Positions 8,636 through 17,168 of a stretch of 64,000 bases of DNA are shown here, piece by piece. Origin of the DNA: Pseudonocardia hierapolitana (GTDB lineage: Bacteria; Actinomycetota; Actinomycetes; Mycobacteriales; Pseudonocardiaceae). Where the stretch lies: positions 8,184,001 to 8,248,000 of the forward strand of contig NZ_VIWU01000001.1 of the NCBI RefSeq assembly GCF_007994075.1, given 5' to 3'. The number at the start of each line of letters is the position of its first letter. Within the stretch, counting starts at the first letter, position 1. The translations under genes and the position numbers were made by a program. The notes under the pieces are model-generated. The model was not told where the DNA came from. It saw nothing but the letters and a program-made list of their open reading frames with translations, and did no database searches.

Positions 8636-10114
8636 TCAGTGCCCCACGGGCGCATCCCCCGATGGGGTGCTGCTCCTGATGAAGAACGCACCCACGATCG
8701 CCAGCAGCGACAGCGACGCCGCCACCAGGAACGCGGCGTGGATGCCGCCCGCCGTCTGCTCGACCACCGATGCGCCCTCCGCGGCGAGCCCCGCGGAGCC
8801 GACCGACATGATGCTCACCAGGAGCGCCACGCCGGCCGCACCCGCCAGCTGCTGCGTGGTGCCGAAGATCGCGCTGCCGTACGAGTACAGCCGCGGTTCC
8901 ACGGCGCCCAGCCCCGAGGTGAACAGCGGGGTGAACACGAACGCGAGCCCGGTCGACAGCAGCAGGTGGAAGCCGAGCACCTGCAGCATCGAGCTCCCGG
9001 AGGTGAACATCGTGGTGGACCACAGCGCCGCGCTGACCGCGGCCGCGCCGGGCACCAGCAGCGCCCGCGGACCGAACCGGTCGTACAGCCGCCCCACGAC
9101 CGGCCCGAGCAGCCCCATCAGCAGACCGCCCGGCAGGAGCAGCAGGCCGATGGTGAACGTCTCGAGCGCCAGCACCTGCTGCAGGTAGATCGGCAGCAGG
9201 ACGATCGTGCCCAGCAACATGGCCATCATCAGCATCATCATCGCGCTCGCCACGGTGAACGTCGGCGAGCGGAACGTGCGCAGGTCGAGCAGCGCGCGGT
9301 CGGAACGCTGCAGCACGAGCTGCCGTGCGACGAATGCCGCGAGCCCCACCACACCGACGCCGAAGGCCCCCCAGAGCATCACCGGCGAGGCTCCCTCGGC
9401 GGAGTGGCCCACGCTGCTCAGGCCGTACACGAGACCGCCGAAGCCGAGCACCGAGAGCGCAACCGACGGCAGGTCGATCGGAGCCGACGTGGGCTCGCCG
9501 ACGTTGGTGATCAGGCGCAGCCCGAGCAGCACCGCGGCGAGCGCGATCGGCAGGACCAGCCAGAACATGTAGCGCCAGCCGAACTGGGTGAGCACGATGC
9601 CCGAGACGGCGGGACCGATCGCGGGCGCGACCGAGATGACGATCGAGAGGTTGCCCATGACGGCCCCACGGCGGGCGGGCGGCACGAGCGTCATCACCGT
9701 GGTCATCAGCAGCGGCAGCATGATCGCGGTGCCACCGGCCTGGATGACGCGGGCGGCGAGCAGGACCGCGAAGCCCGGCGCGACCGCGGCGAGGAACGTG
9801 CCCGCGCTGAACAGCGCCATGGCCGCGCCGAAGAGCGTGCGGGTGGGTACGCGCCGGATGAGGAAGCCGGTGATCGGGATGACCACGGACATCGTGAGCA
9901 GGAACCCCGTGGTGAGCCACTGGCCGACGCTCGCCTCGACCGCGAGCTCCGACATCAGCGTCGGCAGGGCGACGCTCATGATCGTCTCGTTGAGGATGAC
10001 GACGAACGTGGAGACGAGCAGCACCCCGATCACCGTGCGGTCGCGGGCGCTCAACTGCCCCGCTGTGTCGGGTGCGCTCGACGCATGGTCGAGCACGTCG
10101 GACTGCTGTTTCAC
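8636..10114 (-). CDS. DHA2-family MFS multidrug exporter (EmrB/QacA type)
   Basis: Proton-driven drug exporter with about 14 transmembrane helices (492 residues from the chosen start). Seen are the helix-1 segment ILNETIMSVALPTLM and the antiporter motif C region ISVAPAIGPAVSGIVL. The GTG at 10114 is preferred because GGGGGAAG lies a few bases upstream; an upstream ATG at 10207 would add a basic, non-membrane leader. It is divergent from an NAD(P)-binding protein gene; no regulator gene is adjacent. Confidence 0.87.
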   Translation of the reverse strand: MKQQSDVLDHASSAPDTAGQLSARDRTVIGVLLVSTFVVILNETIMSVALPTLMSELAVEASVGQWLTTGFLLTMSVVIPITGFLIRRVPTRTLFGAAMALFSAGTFLAAVAPGFAVLLAARVIQAGGTAIMLPLLMTTVMTLVPPARRGAVMGNLSIVISVAPAIGPAVSGIVLTQFGWRYMFWLVLPIALAAVLLGLRLITNVGEPTSAPIDLPSVALSVLGFGGLVYGLSSVGHSAEGASPVMLWGAFGVGVVGLAAFVARQLVLQRSDRALLDLRTFRSPTFTVASAMMMLMMAMLLGTIVLLPIYLQQVLALETFTIGLLLLPGGLLMGLLGPVVGRLYDRFGPRALLVPGAAAVSAALWSTTMFTSGSSMLQVLGFHLLLSTGLAFVFTPLFTSGLGAVEPRLYSYGSAIFGTTQQLAGAAGVALLVSIMSVGSAGLAAEGASVVEQTAGGIHAAFLVAASLSLLAIVGAFFIRSSTPSGDAPVGH

Positions 10115-10244
10115 GTCTTCCCCCACGAGGTGTTCCGGTTTCGGCGCGGGCCGGTGGGCCCGGGCGCCGAAGTGCAATCTAGGGAGTAGGACCGACAGAA
10201 CGCGCACGATTAATCCCTTGTCGATCTGAGGCGCGCGTCACCTC

Positions 10245-10250
10245 TAGGCT
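10245..10250 (+). promoter_or_regulatory. candidate -10 box, leaderless start
   Basis: TAGGCT lies seven bases before the GTG at 10258, so transcription would start at or next to the start codon. There is no Shine-Dalgarno sequence, which fits a leaderless mRNA. No convincing -35 box is seen at normal spacing. Confidence 0.4.
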
Positions 10251-10257
10251 CGCCCTC

Positions 10258-11082
10258 GTGATCCTGGTGAGCGGCGCAACGGGCAACGTCGGACGCGAGC
10301 TCGTGCGCGTGCTGGTCGAGCGGCAGCAGCCGGTCCGGGCGCTGGCCCGCCGCGAGGGCGGGCCGATCGAGGGAACGCAGCGGGTGGTCGGCGACCTCGA
10401 CCACCCCGACAGCATCCGTCCCGCGCTCGAGGGCGTGACGGGCCTGTTCCTGCTCCCCGGCTACCAGGACATGCCCGGTGTGCTCGCCGCGGCCCGCGAC
10501 GCGGGGGTCTCGCGCGTGGTGCAGCTGTCGGGCGGCTCCGCAGGCAGCGGCGACACGGGCAACGCGGTCTCGGCCTACATGATCCGCACGGAGGACGCGG
10601 TGCGGGACGGCGGCCTTCCCTGGACGATCCTGCGCCCCTTCGGCTTCATGACCAACGCCCTGGAATGGGCGCCGCAGCTGCGGGCCGGGGACGTGGTGCG
10701 GGCCCCGTTCGGCGGTGTACGCATCGCCGTGATCGATCCGGCCGACATCGCGGCCGTGGCCGCCACCGCGCTCCTCGAGGACGGGCACGACGGCCGCGTC
10801 TACGCGCTGTCCGGCCCGGAGTCGCTGCTGCCCGCCGACCGCGTCCGCGTGCTCGGCGAGGTGCTCGGCCGCGACCTGCGGTTCGAGGCGCAGCCCGACG
10901 ACGAGGCCTGGGCCGAGATGACGGCCCGCATGCCCGAGGCCTACGTGCGGGCGTTCTTCGACTTCTACGTCGACGGCTCGCTCGACGAGTCCATGGTGCT
11001 GCCGACGGTGCAGGAGGTCACCGGACGCCCGCCCCGGACGTTCGCCGACTGGGCCCGCGCCCACGCCGACGCGTTCCGCTGA
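10258..11082 (+). CDS. NmrA/YwnB-like NAD(P)-binding protein (atypical SDR)
   Basis: A 274-residue Rossmann-fold protein. The start reads ILVSGATGNVGRELV, the glycine motif of NmrA-type atypical short-chain dehydrogenases. The conserved SDR Tyr-Lys pair is not obvious, which fits the QOR2/NmrA group of redox-sensing or quinone-reducing proteins. The ORF starts with GTG directly downstream of a -10-like box. Its neighbours are a divergent drug exporter and a metallo-hydrolase. The precise reaction is unknown. Confidence 0.75.
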   Translation: MILVSGATGNVGRELVRVLVERQQPVRALARREGGPIEGTQRVVGDLDHPDSIRPALEGVTGLFLLPGYQDMPGVLAAARDAGVSRVVQLSGGSAGSGDTGNAVSAYMIRTEDAVRDGGLPWTILRPFGFMTNALEWAPQLRAGDVVRAPFGGVRIAVIDPADIAAVAATALLEDGHDGRVYALSGPESLLPADRVRVLGEVLGRDLRFEAQPDDEAWAEMTARMPEAYVRAFFDFYVDGSLDESMVLPTVQEVTGRPPRTFADWARAHADAFR

Positions 11083-11153
11083 GCCGCTGGCGTCGGTAAC
11101 GCGTGCCCTGATCGGGACGAGGTCGAGGGATTCGGCGAGCAAGGGAGTCGACG

Positions 11154-12005
11154 ATGACGACCATCCCGACGTTCAACCTGCTGGAGCCCTACCGGATCGC
11201 GGAGGAGACCTTCGTCATCCCGTGGGCCCTGGAGGCCCCGCCGGTCGGGCACTTCCCCATGAACTCGATGGTGATCCGCGGCGCGGAACCGGTCCTCGTC
11301 GACACCGGTGCCCCGGCGGTGCGCCCGCAGTGGCTCGAAGCCGCGTGGTCCGTGGTGGACCCGCTGGACGTGAAATGGGTGTTCCTCACCCACGACGACC
11401 GCGACCACGCGGGCAACCTGCTGGCGGTCCTCGCGGCCTGCCCGAACGCCACACTGCTGACCACCTGGTTCTCGATCGGCCGCATGGCCGACGAGTGGGA
11501 GACGCCGATCAACCGGTGCCGTTTCGTCAACGAGGGCGACACCATCGACGTGGGCGACCGCACGCTGGTGGCCAAGCGGCCGCCGCTGTACGACAACCCG
11601 ACGACCCGCGCCCTGTTCGACACGAAGACGAACGTGGTGTGGTCGGTGGACACGTTCGCGACGAACCTGCCCGCTCCCATGCCGGACATCGGCGAGCTCA
11701 CCGACGACGAGTTCCGGGACGGTCAGTTCTTCGGCGGTCGCCTGGTCTCTCCGTGGTACACGCTTCTGGACGTCGGCAAGTTCCGGGCGGTCGTGGACGA
11801 TTTCCAGCGGGTCGGCGCCGAGGTCGTCGCAGGCTGCCACGCGCCCGTGCTGGGCGGCCGCCGGGTGGCGGAGGCGTTCGACCTCCTCCGGCAGCTCCCG
11901 GACATCCCGCCGTGGCAGGAGTTCACCCAGGCCGACCTGGACGGCTGGATGGAGGCCGCCGAAGGGTCGGTGCCACCCGAACAGCCGCGCCCGTCCGACA
12001 CCTGA
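11154..12005 (+). CDS. MBL-fold protein related to flavodiiron oxidase domain
   Basis: A 283-residue metallo-beta-lactamase-fold protein with the ligand motif H80-x-D82-x-D84-H85 (THDDRDHAGN). Ordinary MBL hydrolases have H-x-H-x-D-H and flavodiiron proteins H-x-E-x-D; here the second ligand is Asp. Further ligand-like positions are VWSVDTF (about 164) and GCHAPV (about 225), but the middle His of classical sites seems replaced in KRPPLYD. No flavodoxin domain follows. It could be an oxygen- or NO-binding diiron protein or a divergent hydrolase. GGGAG precedes the ATG. Confidence 0.7.
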   Translation: MTTIPTFNLLEPYRIAEETFVIPWALEAPPVGHFPMNSMVIRGAEPVLVDTGAPAVRPQWLEAAWSVVDPLDVKWVFLTHDDRDHAGNLLAVLAACPNATLLTTWFSIGRMADEWETPINRCRFVNEGDTIDVGDRTLVAKRPPLYDNPTTRALFDTKTNVVWSVDTFATNLPAPMPDIGELTDDEFRDGQFFGGRLVSPWYTLLDVGKFRAVVDDFQRVGAEVVAGCHAPVLGGRRVAEAFDLLRQLPDIPPWQEFTQADLDGWMEAAEGSVPPEQPRPSDT

Positions 12006-12028
12006 CGAGCTCGGTCGCCGGCGGCGGG

Positions 12029-12190
12029 TCAGCCGATCCGGCCCACACCGCCGAAGAGGTAGACCTCCGCCGGCTCGCCCTCGCCCGACACCACCGGCCG
12101 CCGGCGCGAGCAGGACACCACGCCGGGGTCGAGGAGCTGCATCCCGTCGAGGAACCGTGGAACGGTCGTGTCGATCTCCGCTGGCTCCAT
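12029..12190 (-). CDS. possible small protein of 53 residues
   Basis: An ATG-initiated frame (MEPAEIDTTVPRFLDGMQ at the start) fills the gap between the MBL gene and an alpha/beta hydrolase gene. It has no recognised domain and no good Shine-Dalgarno sequence. It could be a remnant or an unannotated small protein. The rest of the gap holds nothing recognisable. Confidence 0.25.
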   Translation of the reverse strand: MEPAEIDTTVPRFLDGMQLLDPGVVSCSRRRPVVSGEGEPAEVYLFGGVGRIG

Positions 12191-12222
12191 TCGGCCATCG
12201 TGGCAGACCCGCACGGGACCGA

Positions 12223-12966
12223 TCACGGATGCAGCGAGCCCCAGAATGAGCGCAGCGCACCCGCGGCGGCCGCCGGGTCCTGCAGCATCCACCAGTGGCC
12301 GAGGCCCTCGAGCCGCTCCGTGCGGGCACCGAGCCGCGTGGCGACCTCCGCGGACGCGGCGGGGTCGTCGTACGGGTCGGCGGTGGGCTGGAGCACGAGG
12401 CCCGGCACCGGTGCCGGCCGGTCCAGTTCGGTGCCCCAGTCGGCGTACGGGTTGGGCACGGCAGAGCGGTACAGGTCGAGGATGCAGCCGCCCATCGTCG
12501 CGTCGTAGGCCGCCGCGACCGTCGCCGCATCCGCCTCGGGCACGCCCGCCGCCCGCAGGAAGCCCGCTCGCGCGTCCGGCCCCGCGGCCACCGTGGCCGC
12601 CGTCCGCTCCTCCCCGGCGCCGGGGGTCTGCCACACCTGCGCCATGTCGTGCCAGACGTAGTCGGGGTGGAACACCGCGCCGACGTCAACGACCCAGCTT
12701 CGCAGCGGGACGTCGTGCGCCGTGGCCACGCGCATCACGAAGCCCGCGCCCCAGTCGTGCCCCACCAGGTCGATCGGCCGGTCGAGCCGCCGCAGAGCGT
12801 CCGCCAGCCACCGCGCGTACTCGTCCTTCGTCGCACCGAACCCGGCCGGCCGGGGTGAGCCGAAGCCGGGCAGGTCGACCGCGACCGCGTCCCCGTCGAG
12901 GTGGGCGCGCACGCCCCTCCAGACCGCGCTCGTCTCGGGGACGCCGTGCACGAAGACCACCGTCAT
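12223..12966 (-). CDS. alpha/beta hydrolase, epoxide hydrolase/dehalogenase-like
   Basis: A 247-residue alpha/beta hydrolase whose nucleophile elbow is GHDWGAG with Asp71 in place of Ser, as in epoxide hydrolases and haloalkane dehalogenases. The oxyanion region is FVHGVPETSAVW, and the catalytic His is probably in GHWWM near residue 226. The cap is short. It acts in the cytoplasm on an unknown substrate. It stands alone on the minus strand. Confidence 0.78.
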   Translation of the reverse strand: MTVVFVHGVPETSAVWRGVRAHLDGDAVAVDLPGFGSPRPAGFGATKDEYARWLADALRRLDRPIDLVGHDWGAGFVMRVATAHDVPLRSWVVDVGAVFHPDYVWHDMAQVWQTPGAGEERTAATVAAGPDARAGFLRAAGVPEADAATVAAAYDATMGGCILDLYRSAVPNPYADWGTELDRPAPVPGLVLQPTADPYDDPAASAEVATRLGARTERLEGLGHWWMLQDPAAAAGALRSFWGSLHP

Positions 12967-13131
12967 GCCGCCATGCTCGCGTCTTCCGGCCGGTTCGCAC
13001 AGGTCCGATCGCCCTCACATCCGGCCGGCGACCGCCCGCGCGATCTCGACGAAACGGTCGCGCACTCGGATCACGATTCATCCCCGCCGTGCCGTCCAGC
13101 CGGAAGGTCCGCGGTGGAGTAGAACCTGCGA

Positions 13132-13767
13132 ATGGCTTTCAGGTTGACGCCACACGAACGCGGCTTCTACCCGCTGTTCACCCGGGCCGCGGAGAACATC
13201 GCGCGTGCAGCGGACGACCTCGCGACGCTGGTGGCCGCGCCACCCGCTGAGCGCCCCGAGCTGGCCAGGCGGGTGAAGGACGCCGAGAACGCGGGTGACG
13301 AGCTCACCCACGAGATCATGGTGAAGCTGAACAAGACGTTCGTGACGCCGTTCGACCGCGAGGACATCTACCGGCTCACCTCGTCGCTGGACGACGTGGT
13401 CGACGCGATGGAGGAGGCCGCCGACCGGATCGTGCTCTACCGGCTCGGCGAGCTGCCCGCGGGGATGAAGACCCAGACCGACGTGCTGCGGCGCGCGGCC
13501 GCCGCCACCGCGGAGGCGATGCCGCAGCTGGCGACGATGTCGAAGCTGCAGGAGTACTGGGTGCACGTCAACTCCCTCGAGGACGAGGGCGACGCCGCCT
13601 ACCGCGCGCTGCTGGAGGAGCTGCTCTGCCCGCCCGGCGACGTCGATGCGGCGGGCGTGCTGACGATCCTCAAGCTCAAGGAGGTCGTCGACACCCTCGA
13701 GGAGGCCGCCGACGCGTTCGAGACGGTGGCCAACACCGTCGAGAGCATCGCGGTCAAGGAGTCCTGA
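13132..13767 (+). CDS. DUF47 (PhoU-like) partner of Pit phosphate transporter
   Basis: A 211-residue all-helical protein of the DUF47/TIGR00153 family, distant relatives of PhoU that usually sit beside a Pit permease and modulate it. Typical are paired acidic stretches such as DREDIYRLTSSLDDVVDAMEEAADR and the C-terminal repeat LKEVVDTLEEAADAFETVANTVE. Its stop codon is followed at once by the GTG of the transporter (TGAGTG), so the two form an operon. A TAGAAC box six bases before the ATG could give a leaderless transcript. Confidence 0.9.
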   Translation: MAFRLTPHERGFYPLFTRAAENIARAADDLATLVAAPPAERPELARRVKDAENAGDELTHEIMVKLNKTFVTPFDREDIYRLTSSLDDVVDAMEEAADRIVLYRLGELPAGMKTQTDVLRRAAAATAEAMPQLATMSKLQEYWVHVNSLEDEGDAAYRALLEELLCPPGDVDAAGVLTILKLKEVVDTLEEAADAFETVANTVESIAVKES

Positions 13768-14763
13768 GTGGAACTGGCGATCATCGTCGTCGTGATCGTG
13801 GTGGCGCTCGTGTTCGACTACACGAACGGCTTCCACGACGCCGCCAACGCCATCGCCACCTCCGTCGCCACCCGGGCTCTCACACCGCGCGCCGCGCTGA
13901 TCATGGCCGCGGTGATGAACCTGGTCGGCGCGTTCCTCGGCACCGAGGTCGCCTCCACGGTCGGCAGCGGCATCATCGACCCTCCCCAGGGGGTCTCGGG
14001 CCTCGTCGTGGTGCTCGCGGCCCTCGTCGGTGCGATCGCGTGGAACCTGATCACCTGGTGGTTCGGCATGCCGTCCTCGTCGTCGCACGCGCTGATCGGC
14101 GGGCTCGTCGGCGCGGCGCTCGCCGCGGCGGGCACCGTGCACTGGACCGGGGTGGTGGACAAGGTCCTCATCCCGATGGTGCTGTCGCCGATGGTGGGCT
14201 TCGCGCTCGCCGCGCTGCTCATGACCGCGCTGCTGTGGGCCTTCCGGCGGGCGCACCCGGAGCCGCTGAGCCGAGGCTTCCGCCACGCGCAGACGCTCTC
14301 GGCCGCCGCGATGGCGCTGGGCCACGGCCTGCAGGACGCCCAGAAGACGATGGGCGTGATCGTGCTGGCGCTGGTCGTCGGGGGCTATCACCAGGGGTTC
14401 GAGGTGCCGTGGTGGGTCATCCTGCTCGCGGCGGGCGCGCTGTCGGCGGGCACGTACGCGGGTGGCTGGCGGATCATGCGGACGCTGGGGCGGCGGATCA
14501 TCGACCTCGACCCGCCGCGCGGGTTCGCCGCCGAGGTCACCGCGTCCGCGGTCCTCTACACCACCGCGTTCGCGTTCGCGGCGCCGATCTCGACGACGCA
14601 GACGATCACGTCGTCGATCCTCGGCGTCGGCGCCACCAAGCGGCTCTCGGCGGTGCGGTGGGGCGTGGCCGGCAACATCGTGGTGGCGTGGGTGCTCACG
14701 ATCCCGATGGCGGCGCTGGCCGCGGCGCTCGCGTTCTGGACGTTGCACCCCGTGCTCGGCTGA
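13768..14763 (+). CDS. pit: inorganic phosphate transporter, Pit family
   Basis: A 331-residue membrane protein that imports phosphate (or metal phosphate) with protons. The two family signatures are visible: FDYTNGFHDAANAIATSVATR near residues 14-34 and the inverted counterpart FAAPISTTQTITSSILGVGATKR near 271-293. About ten helices are predicted by hydrophobicity. Start is GTG directly after the DUF47 stop. Confidence 0.92.
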   Translation: MELAIIVVVIVVALVFDYTNGFHDAANAIATSVATRALTPRAALIMAAVMNLVGAFLGTEVASTVGSGIIDPPQGVSGLVVVLAALVGAIAWNLITWWFGMPSSSSHALIGGLVGAALAAAGTVHWTGVVDKVLIPMVLSPMVGFALAALLMTALLWAFRRAHPEPLSRGFRHAQTLSAAAMALGHGLQDAQKTMGVIVLALVVGGYHQGFEVPWWVILLAAGALSAGTYAGGWRIMRTLGRRIIDLDPPRGFAAEVTASAVLYTTAFAFAAPISTTQTITSSILGVGATKRLSAVRWGVAGNIVVAWVLTIPMAALAAALAFWTLHPVLG

Positions 14764-14817
14764 GCGCTGGCGGGCGAGCGATGGCAATCAACATGCCTGC
14801 AGGGTTATATTGCCAGC

Positions 14818-15264
14818 ATGGAATCAAAGCTCGGCGCCCCTGACGTCTCGTCGCGCCCGCACTCCCTCACCGTGGAGCGGGTCATGGCTGCGACCCCGGA
14901 CGTGCTGTACCGCGCCTGGACCGAACGATTCGACCTCTGGTTCGCCGAAGCGGGTTCCGTGCTGATGACACCGGAGGTCGACGCCCCGTTCTTCTTCGAG
15001 ACGCGGTTCGAGGGCCGGCGCCACCCGCACTACGGCCGGTTCGTCCGCCTCGAACGGGGCGCGCTCGTCACGCTCACCTGGGTCACGGGCGCAGCCGGCA
15101 CCGAAGGTGCGGAGACCGTCGTGACGGTCGAGCTGACACCTCACGGGACCGGGACGCACCTTCGCCTGAGCCATGCGGGCTTCGCGAGTGCCGCGGCGTG
15201 CCGGCAGCACCGGGACGCGTGGCCGCTCGTCCTCGCCCAGCTCGACGAGCGCACCGCACCGTGA
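14818..15264 (+). CDS. SRPBCC/AHSA1-like protein
   Basis: A 148-residue START-like fold protein of the Aha1/SRPBCC family, small hydrophobic-ligand-binding proteins. Typical elements are [20 protein letters not shown] at residues 18-37, [20 protein letters not shown] in the middle and the C-terminal amphipathic helix. A TATATT box ends about seven bases before the ATG, and there is no Shine-Dalgarno sequence, so the mRNA may be leaderless. Its ligand is unknown. Confidence 0.8.
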   Translation: MESKLGAPDVSSRPHSLTVERVMAATPDVLYRAWTERFDLWFAEAGSVLMTPEVDAPFFFETRFEGRRHPHYGRFVRLERGALVTLTWVTGAAGTEGAETVVTVELTPHGTGTHLRLSHAGFASAAACRQHRDAWPLVLAQLDERTAP

Positions 15265-15292
15265 CCGCCTCGTTGCCCGCGGACGGGAGGGA

Positions 15293-16759
15293 TCACCCGC
15301 CGCGGACCGGTCGTCCGGGCAGCGCGCCGGCGTCGAGCGCCCCGTCCCGCACCACGAACCGGCCCCCGACCAGGACGTGGCGGATCCCCGCCGACGGGCG
15401 GGTCGTGTCGGTGTAGGTCGACCGGTCGGTCACGGTGGCCGGGTCGAAGACCGTGACGTCGGCGTCGCACCCGGGCTGCAGCCGACCCTTGCGGCGCATC
15501 GCCGGGGCGGCGTTCTCCACGATCCGCGCCGGCACCAGCGTGCAGCGGCGCACCGCCTCGGGCAGGCTGAGCAACCCCAGCTCCCGTACGAGCATGCGCA
15601 GGGTGCGCCCGAACGTGCCCGCGGTGCGCGGGTGGGTCGCCACCTGCGGCGGGAGCGGCCAGCGCAGCGCATCGCGCGGGCCCGCAGGCCACTGCGGCGC
15701 GATCGCATCGCTCGCCACCGCGGCGTCCGAGAAGGCGAGGGCCCGCTGCACGACGCCGAACGCGACCGGGTCGGCCTCGTCGGCCTGGTGCACGAACGCG
15801 AGCGCGCCCGGATCCTCCGCACGCACCCGGCGCAGCTCGTCGGCATCGGCGATGCGCCTGCCGAGCGCGAGGTGACCGATGGAGGTCGGGGTGAGCCCCC
15901 GGCGACCCAGCAGCTCGGGCGCGAGGAAGGCCGCCCCGATCCCGGTCATCCCGGCGCCGTACGGGTAGGCCTCCGTGGTCACCGTCGAGCCCTCGCGGCG
16001 GACCCGCTCCACCAGCGCCAGCACGCGGTCCACGTGCCGGCCCGAGGTGCTGTTGAGGTGGCAGTAGTGCATGTGCGCGCCGGTCTCGCCCGCCGCCCGC
16101 ACGATCTCCTCCGCGCCGTCCACCGGGACGTGCGGGTCCATCTCCACGAGGTCACGGGCGTGCGTGTAGGTCGGCACACCGTGCCGCGCCGCCAGCGCCG
16201 CGACGGCGAGGTACTCGGCGGGATCGGTGCCCGGCGCGTACCCGACGAGCACGCCGATCCCGAGCGCACCCGCCGCGAGGTCGGACTCCAGGAGACCGAG
16301 GATGCGGTCGACGTCCCCGGGCGTGGCCGCGGCCTGCCAGCGCGGATCGGCGACATGGACGAGCAGCTCGTCGAGGTCGGCCACCGCGGGCGCGCCGGCG
16401 AGGACGTGCATCCGCGCGGCCGCCCACGACGTCGAGAACCCGTAGTTGATCGGCCTGCCCTCCGCCGCCGCCCGGCGGTAGGCGTGCTCCACCGGGAAGG
16501 CGCCCGCCTCCAGCTCGAGCGCGGTGGTGACGCCGTCGAGCGCCTGCAACCGCCCGCCGGGGACGTCCTGGCTGTGGCTGTGCAGGTCGACGAAGCCGGG
16601 GCACACGACCAGCCCCGTCACGTCGACGGTGGTCGTTCCGGAGAGGGGCCGCTCACCGACCTCCCGGACGGCACCGCCGGAGATCCCGACGTGGCGGACC
16701 GAATCGAGGCCGGACTCGGGGTCGATCACCCGGCCACCGCTGAGGACGAGGTCGTACAC
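15293..16759 (-). CDS. N-acyl-D-amino-acid deacylase-like amidohydrolase
   Basis: A 488-residue metal-dependent amidohydrolase with a composite domain (VYDLVLSGGRVIDPESG) followed by the TIM-barrel metal motif H60-S-H62 (GFVDLHSHSQD) and the C-terminal return FDPATV...VLVGGRFVVRDG, typical of D-aminoacylase and dihydroorotase-like enzymes. GTG 16759 is chosen: AGGGGG lies eight bases upstream. That Shine-Dalgarno sequence sits inside the left attachment core of the integrated element, so the gene kept its ribosome-binding site after integration but lost its original upstream DNA. Before integration it followed the MFS gene now at 30861-32285. Substrate not identifiable. Confidence 0.82.
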   Translation of the reverse strand: MYDLVLSGGRVIDPESGLDSVRHVGISGGAVREVGERPLSGTTTVDVTGLVVCPGFVDLHSHSQDVPGGRLQALDGVTTALELEAGAFPVEHAYRRAAAEGRPINYGFSTSWAAARMHVLAGAPAVADLDELLVHVADPRWQAAATPGDVDRILGLLESDLAAGALGIGVLVGYAPGTDPAEYLAVAALAARHGVPTYTHARDLVEMDPHVPVDGAEEIVRAAGETGAHMHYCHLNSTSGRHVDRVLALVERVRREGSTVTTEAYPYGAGMTGIGAAFLAPELLGRRGLTPTSIGHLALGRRIADADELRRVRAEDPGALAFVHQADEADPVAFGVVQRALAFSDAAVASDAIAPQWPAGPRDALRWPLPPQVATHPRTAGTFGRTLRMLVRELGLLSLPEAVRRCTLVPARIVENAAPAMRRKGRLQPGCDADVTVFDPATVTDRSTYTDTTRPSAGIRHVLVGGRFVVRDGALDAGALPGRPVRGG

Positions 16760-16766
16760 GGTCGAC

Positions 16767-16784
16767 ACCCCCTGACCGTAGATC
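16767..16784 (+). other. attL core, left end of the integrated element
   Basis: The 18-bp sequence ACCCCCTGACCGTAGATC is repeated exactly at 30821-30838 next to the integrase gene; the flanking bases differ on both sides. Together with the integrase, excisionase and Rep genes this marks the left boundary. On the minus strand it supplies the Shine-Dalgarno sequence of the amidohydrolase gene. Confidence 0.85.
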
Positions 16785-17168
16785 TCCGCCGATCTGTCTG
16801 CAGCAGTCCGCCGAGGGCTCTGACGTCGCACTGCACGATGGCCGACGCCCGTAGGAGTCTGCGCTGGCCAGGGACCGTTGCTGTCGCTGTCAGCTGTCAA
16901 CCTCGACCTTCGGTGCTGCCTGTAAGCCGGACCATGGCTTGATCCTGGGCTGTCGCGCCAGCAAGGCCCTGAGCTGCGAAGACATCTGCCACCACTTCAT
17001 AGCGCTGACCAGCGTCTTACAGGCTCCCGTGCCCCCAGCGTGCCCCAAAAGTTGATCTACCGGAGCAAGGCCGGCCCCCTCCAACTCGCCCAGCAGCGGA
17101 GAGTAACGCGGTCTGCACGTGTAGCGAGCCCCGCGTGGGCGAACGTTCACAGGGAGGTCCGCGGCTAC
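16785..17168. other. non-coding left end of the element
   Basis: A stretch of 384 bp without a convincing gene between attL and the Shedu gene. It contains the GCTGTC repeats listed separately and probably the promoter of the Shedu gene. A 130-codon minus-strand frame here has no recognisable features. Confidence 0.5.
16880..16900 (+). repeat. GCTGTC repeats, candidate integrase arm sites (left)
   Basis: Three GCTGTC units at 16880, 16886 and 16893, the last extended to GCTGTCAA, lie about 100 bp inside attL. The same motif, with the same preceding CCGTT, occurs about 65-85 bp inside attR. Paired subterminal repeats in the same orientation are expected for arm-type sites bound by a tyrosine integrase. 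Confidence 0.55.

Noticed and set aside
16759..16790. attachment site as a tRNA 3' end
   Set aside because: The core and flanks do not form a tRNA: the seven-base loop of the hairpin lacks U33 in either strand and there is no T-loop consensus.
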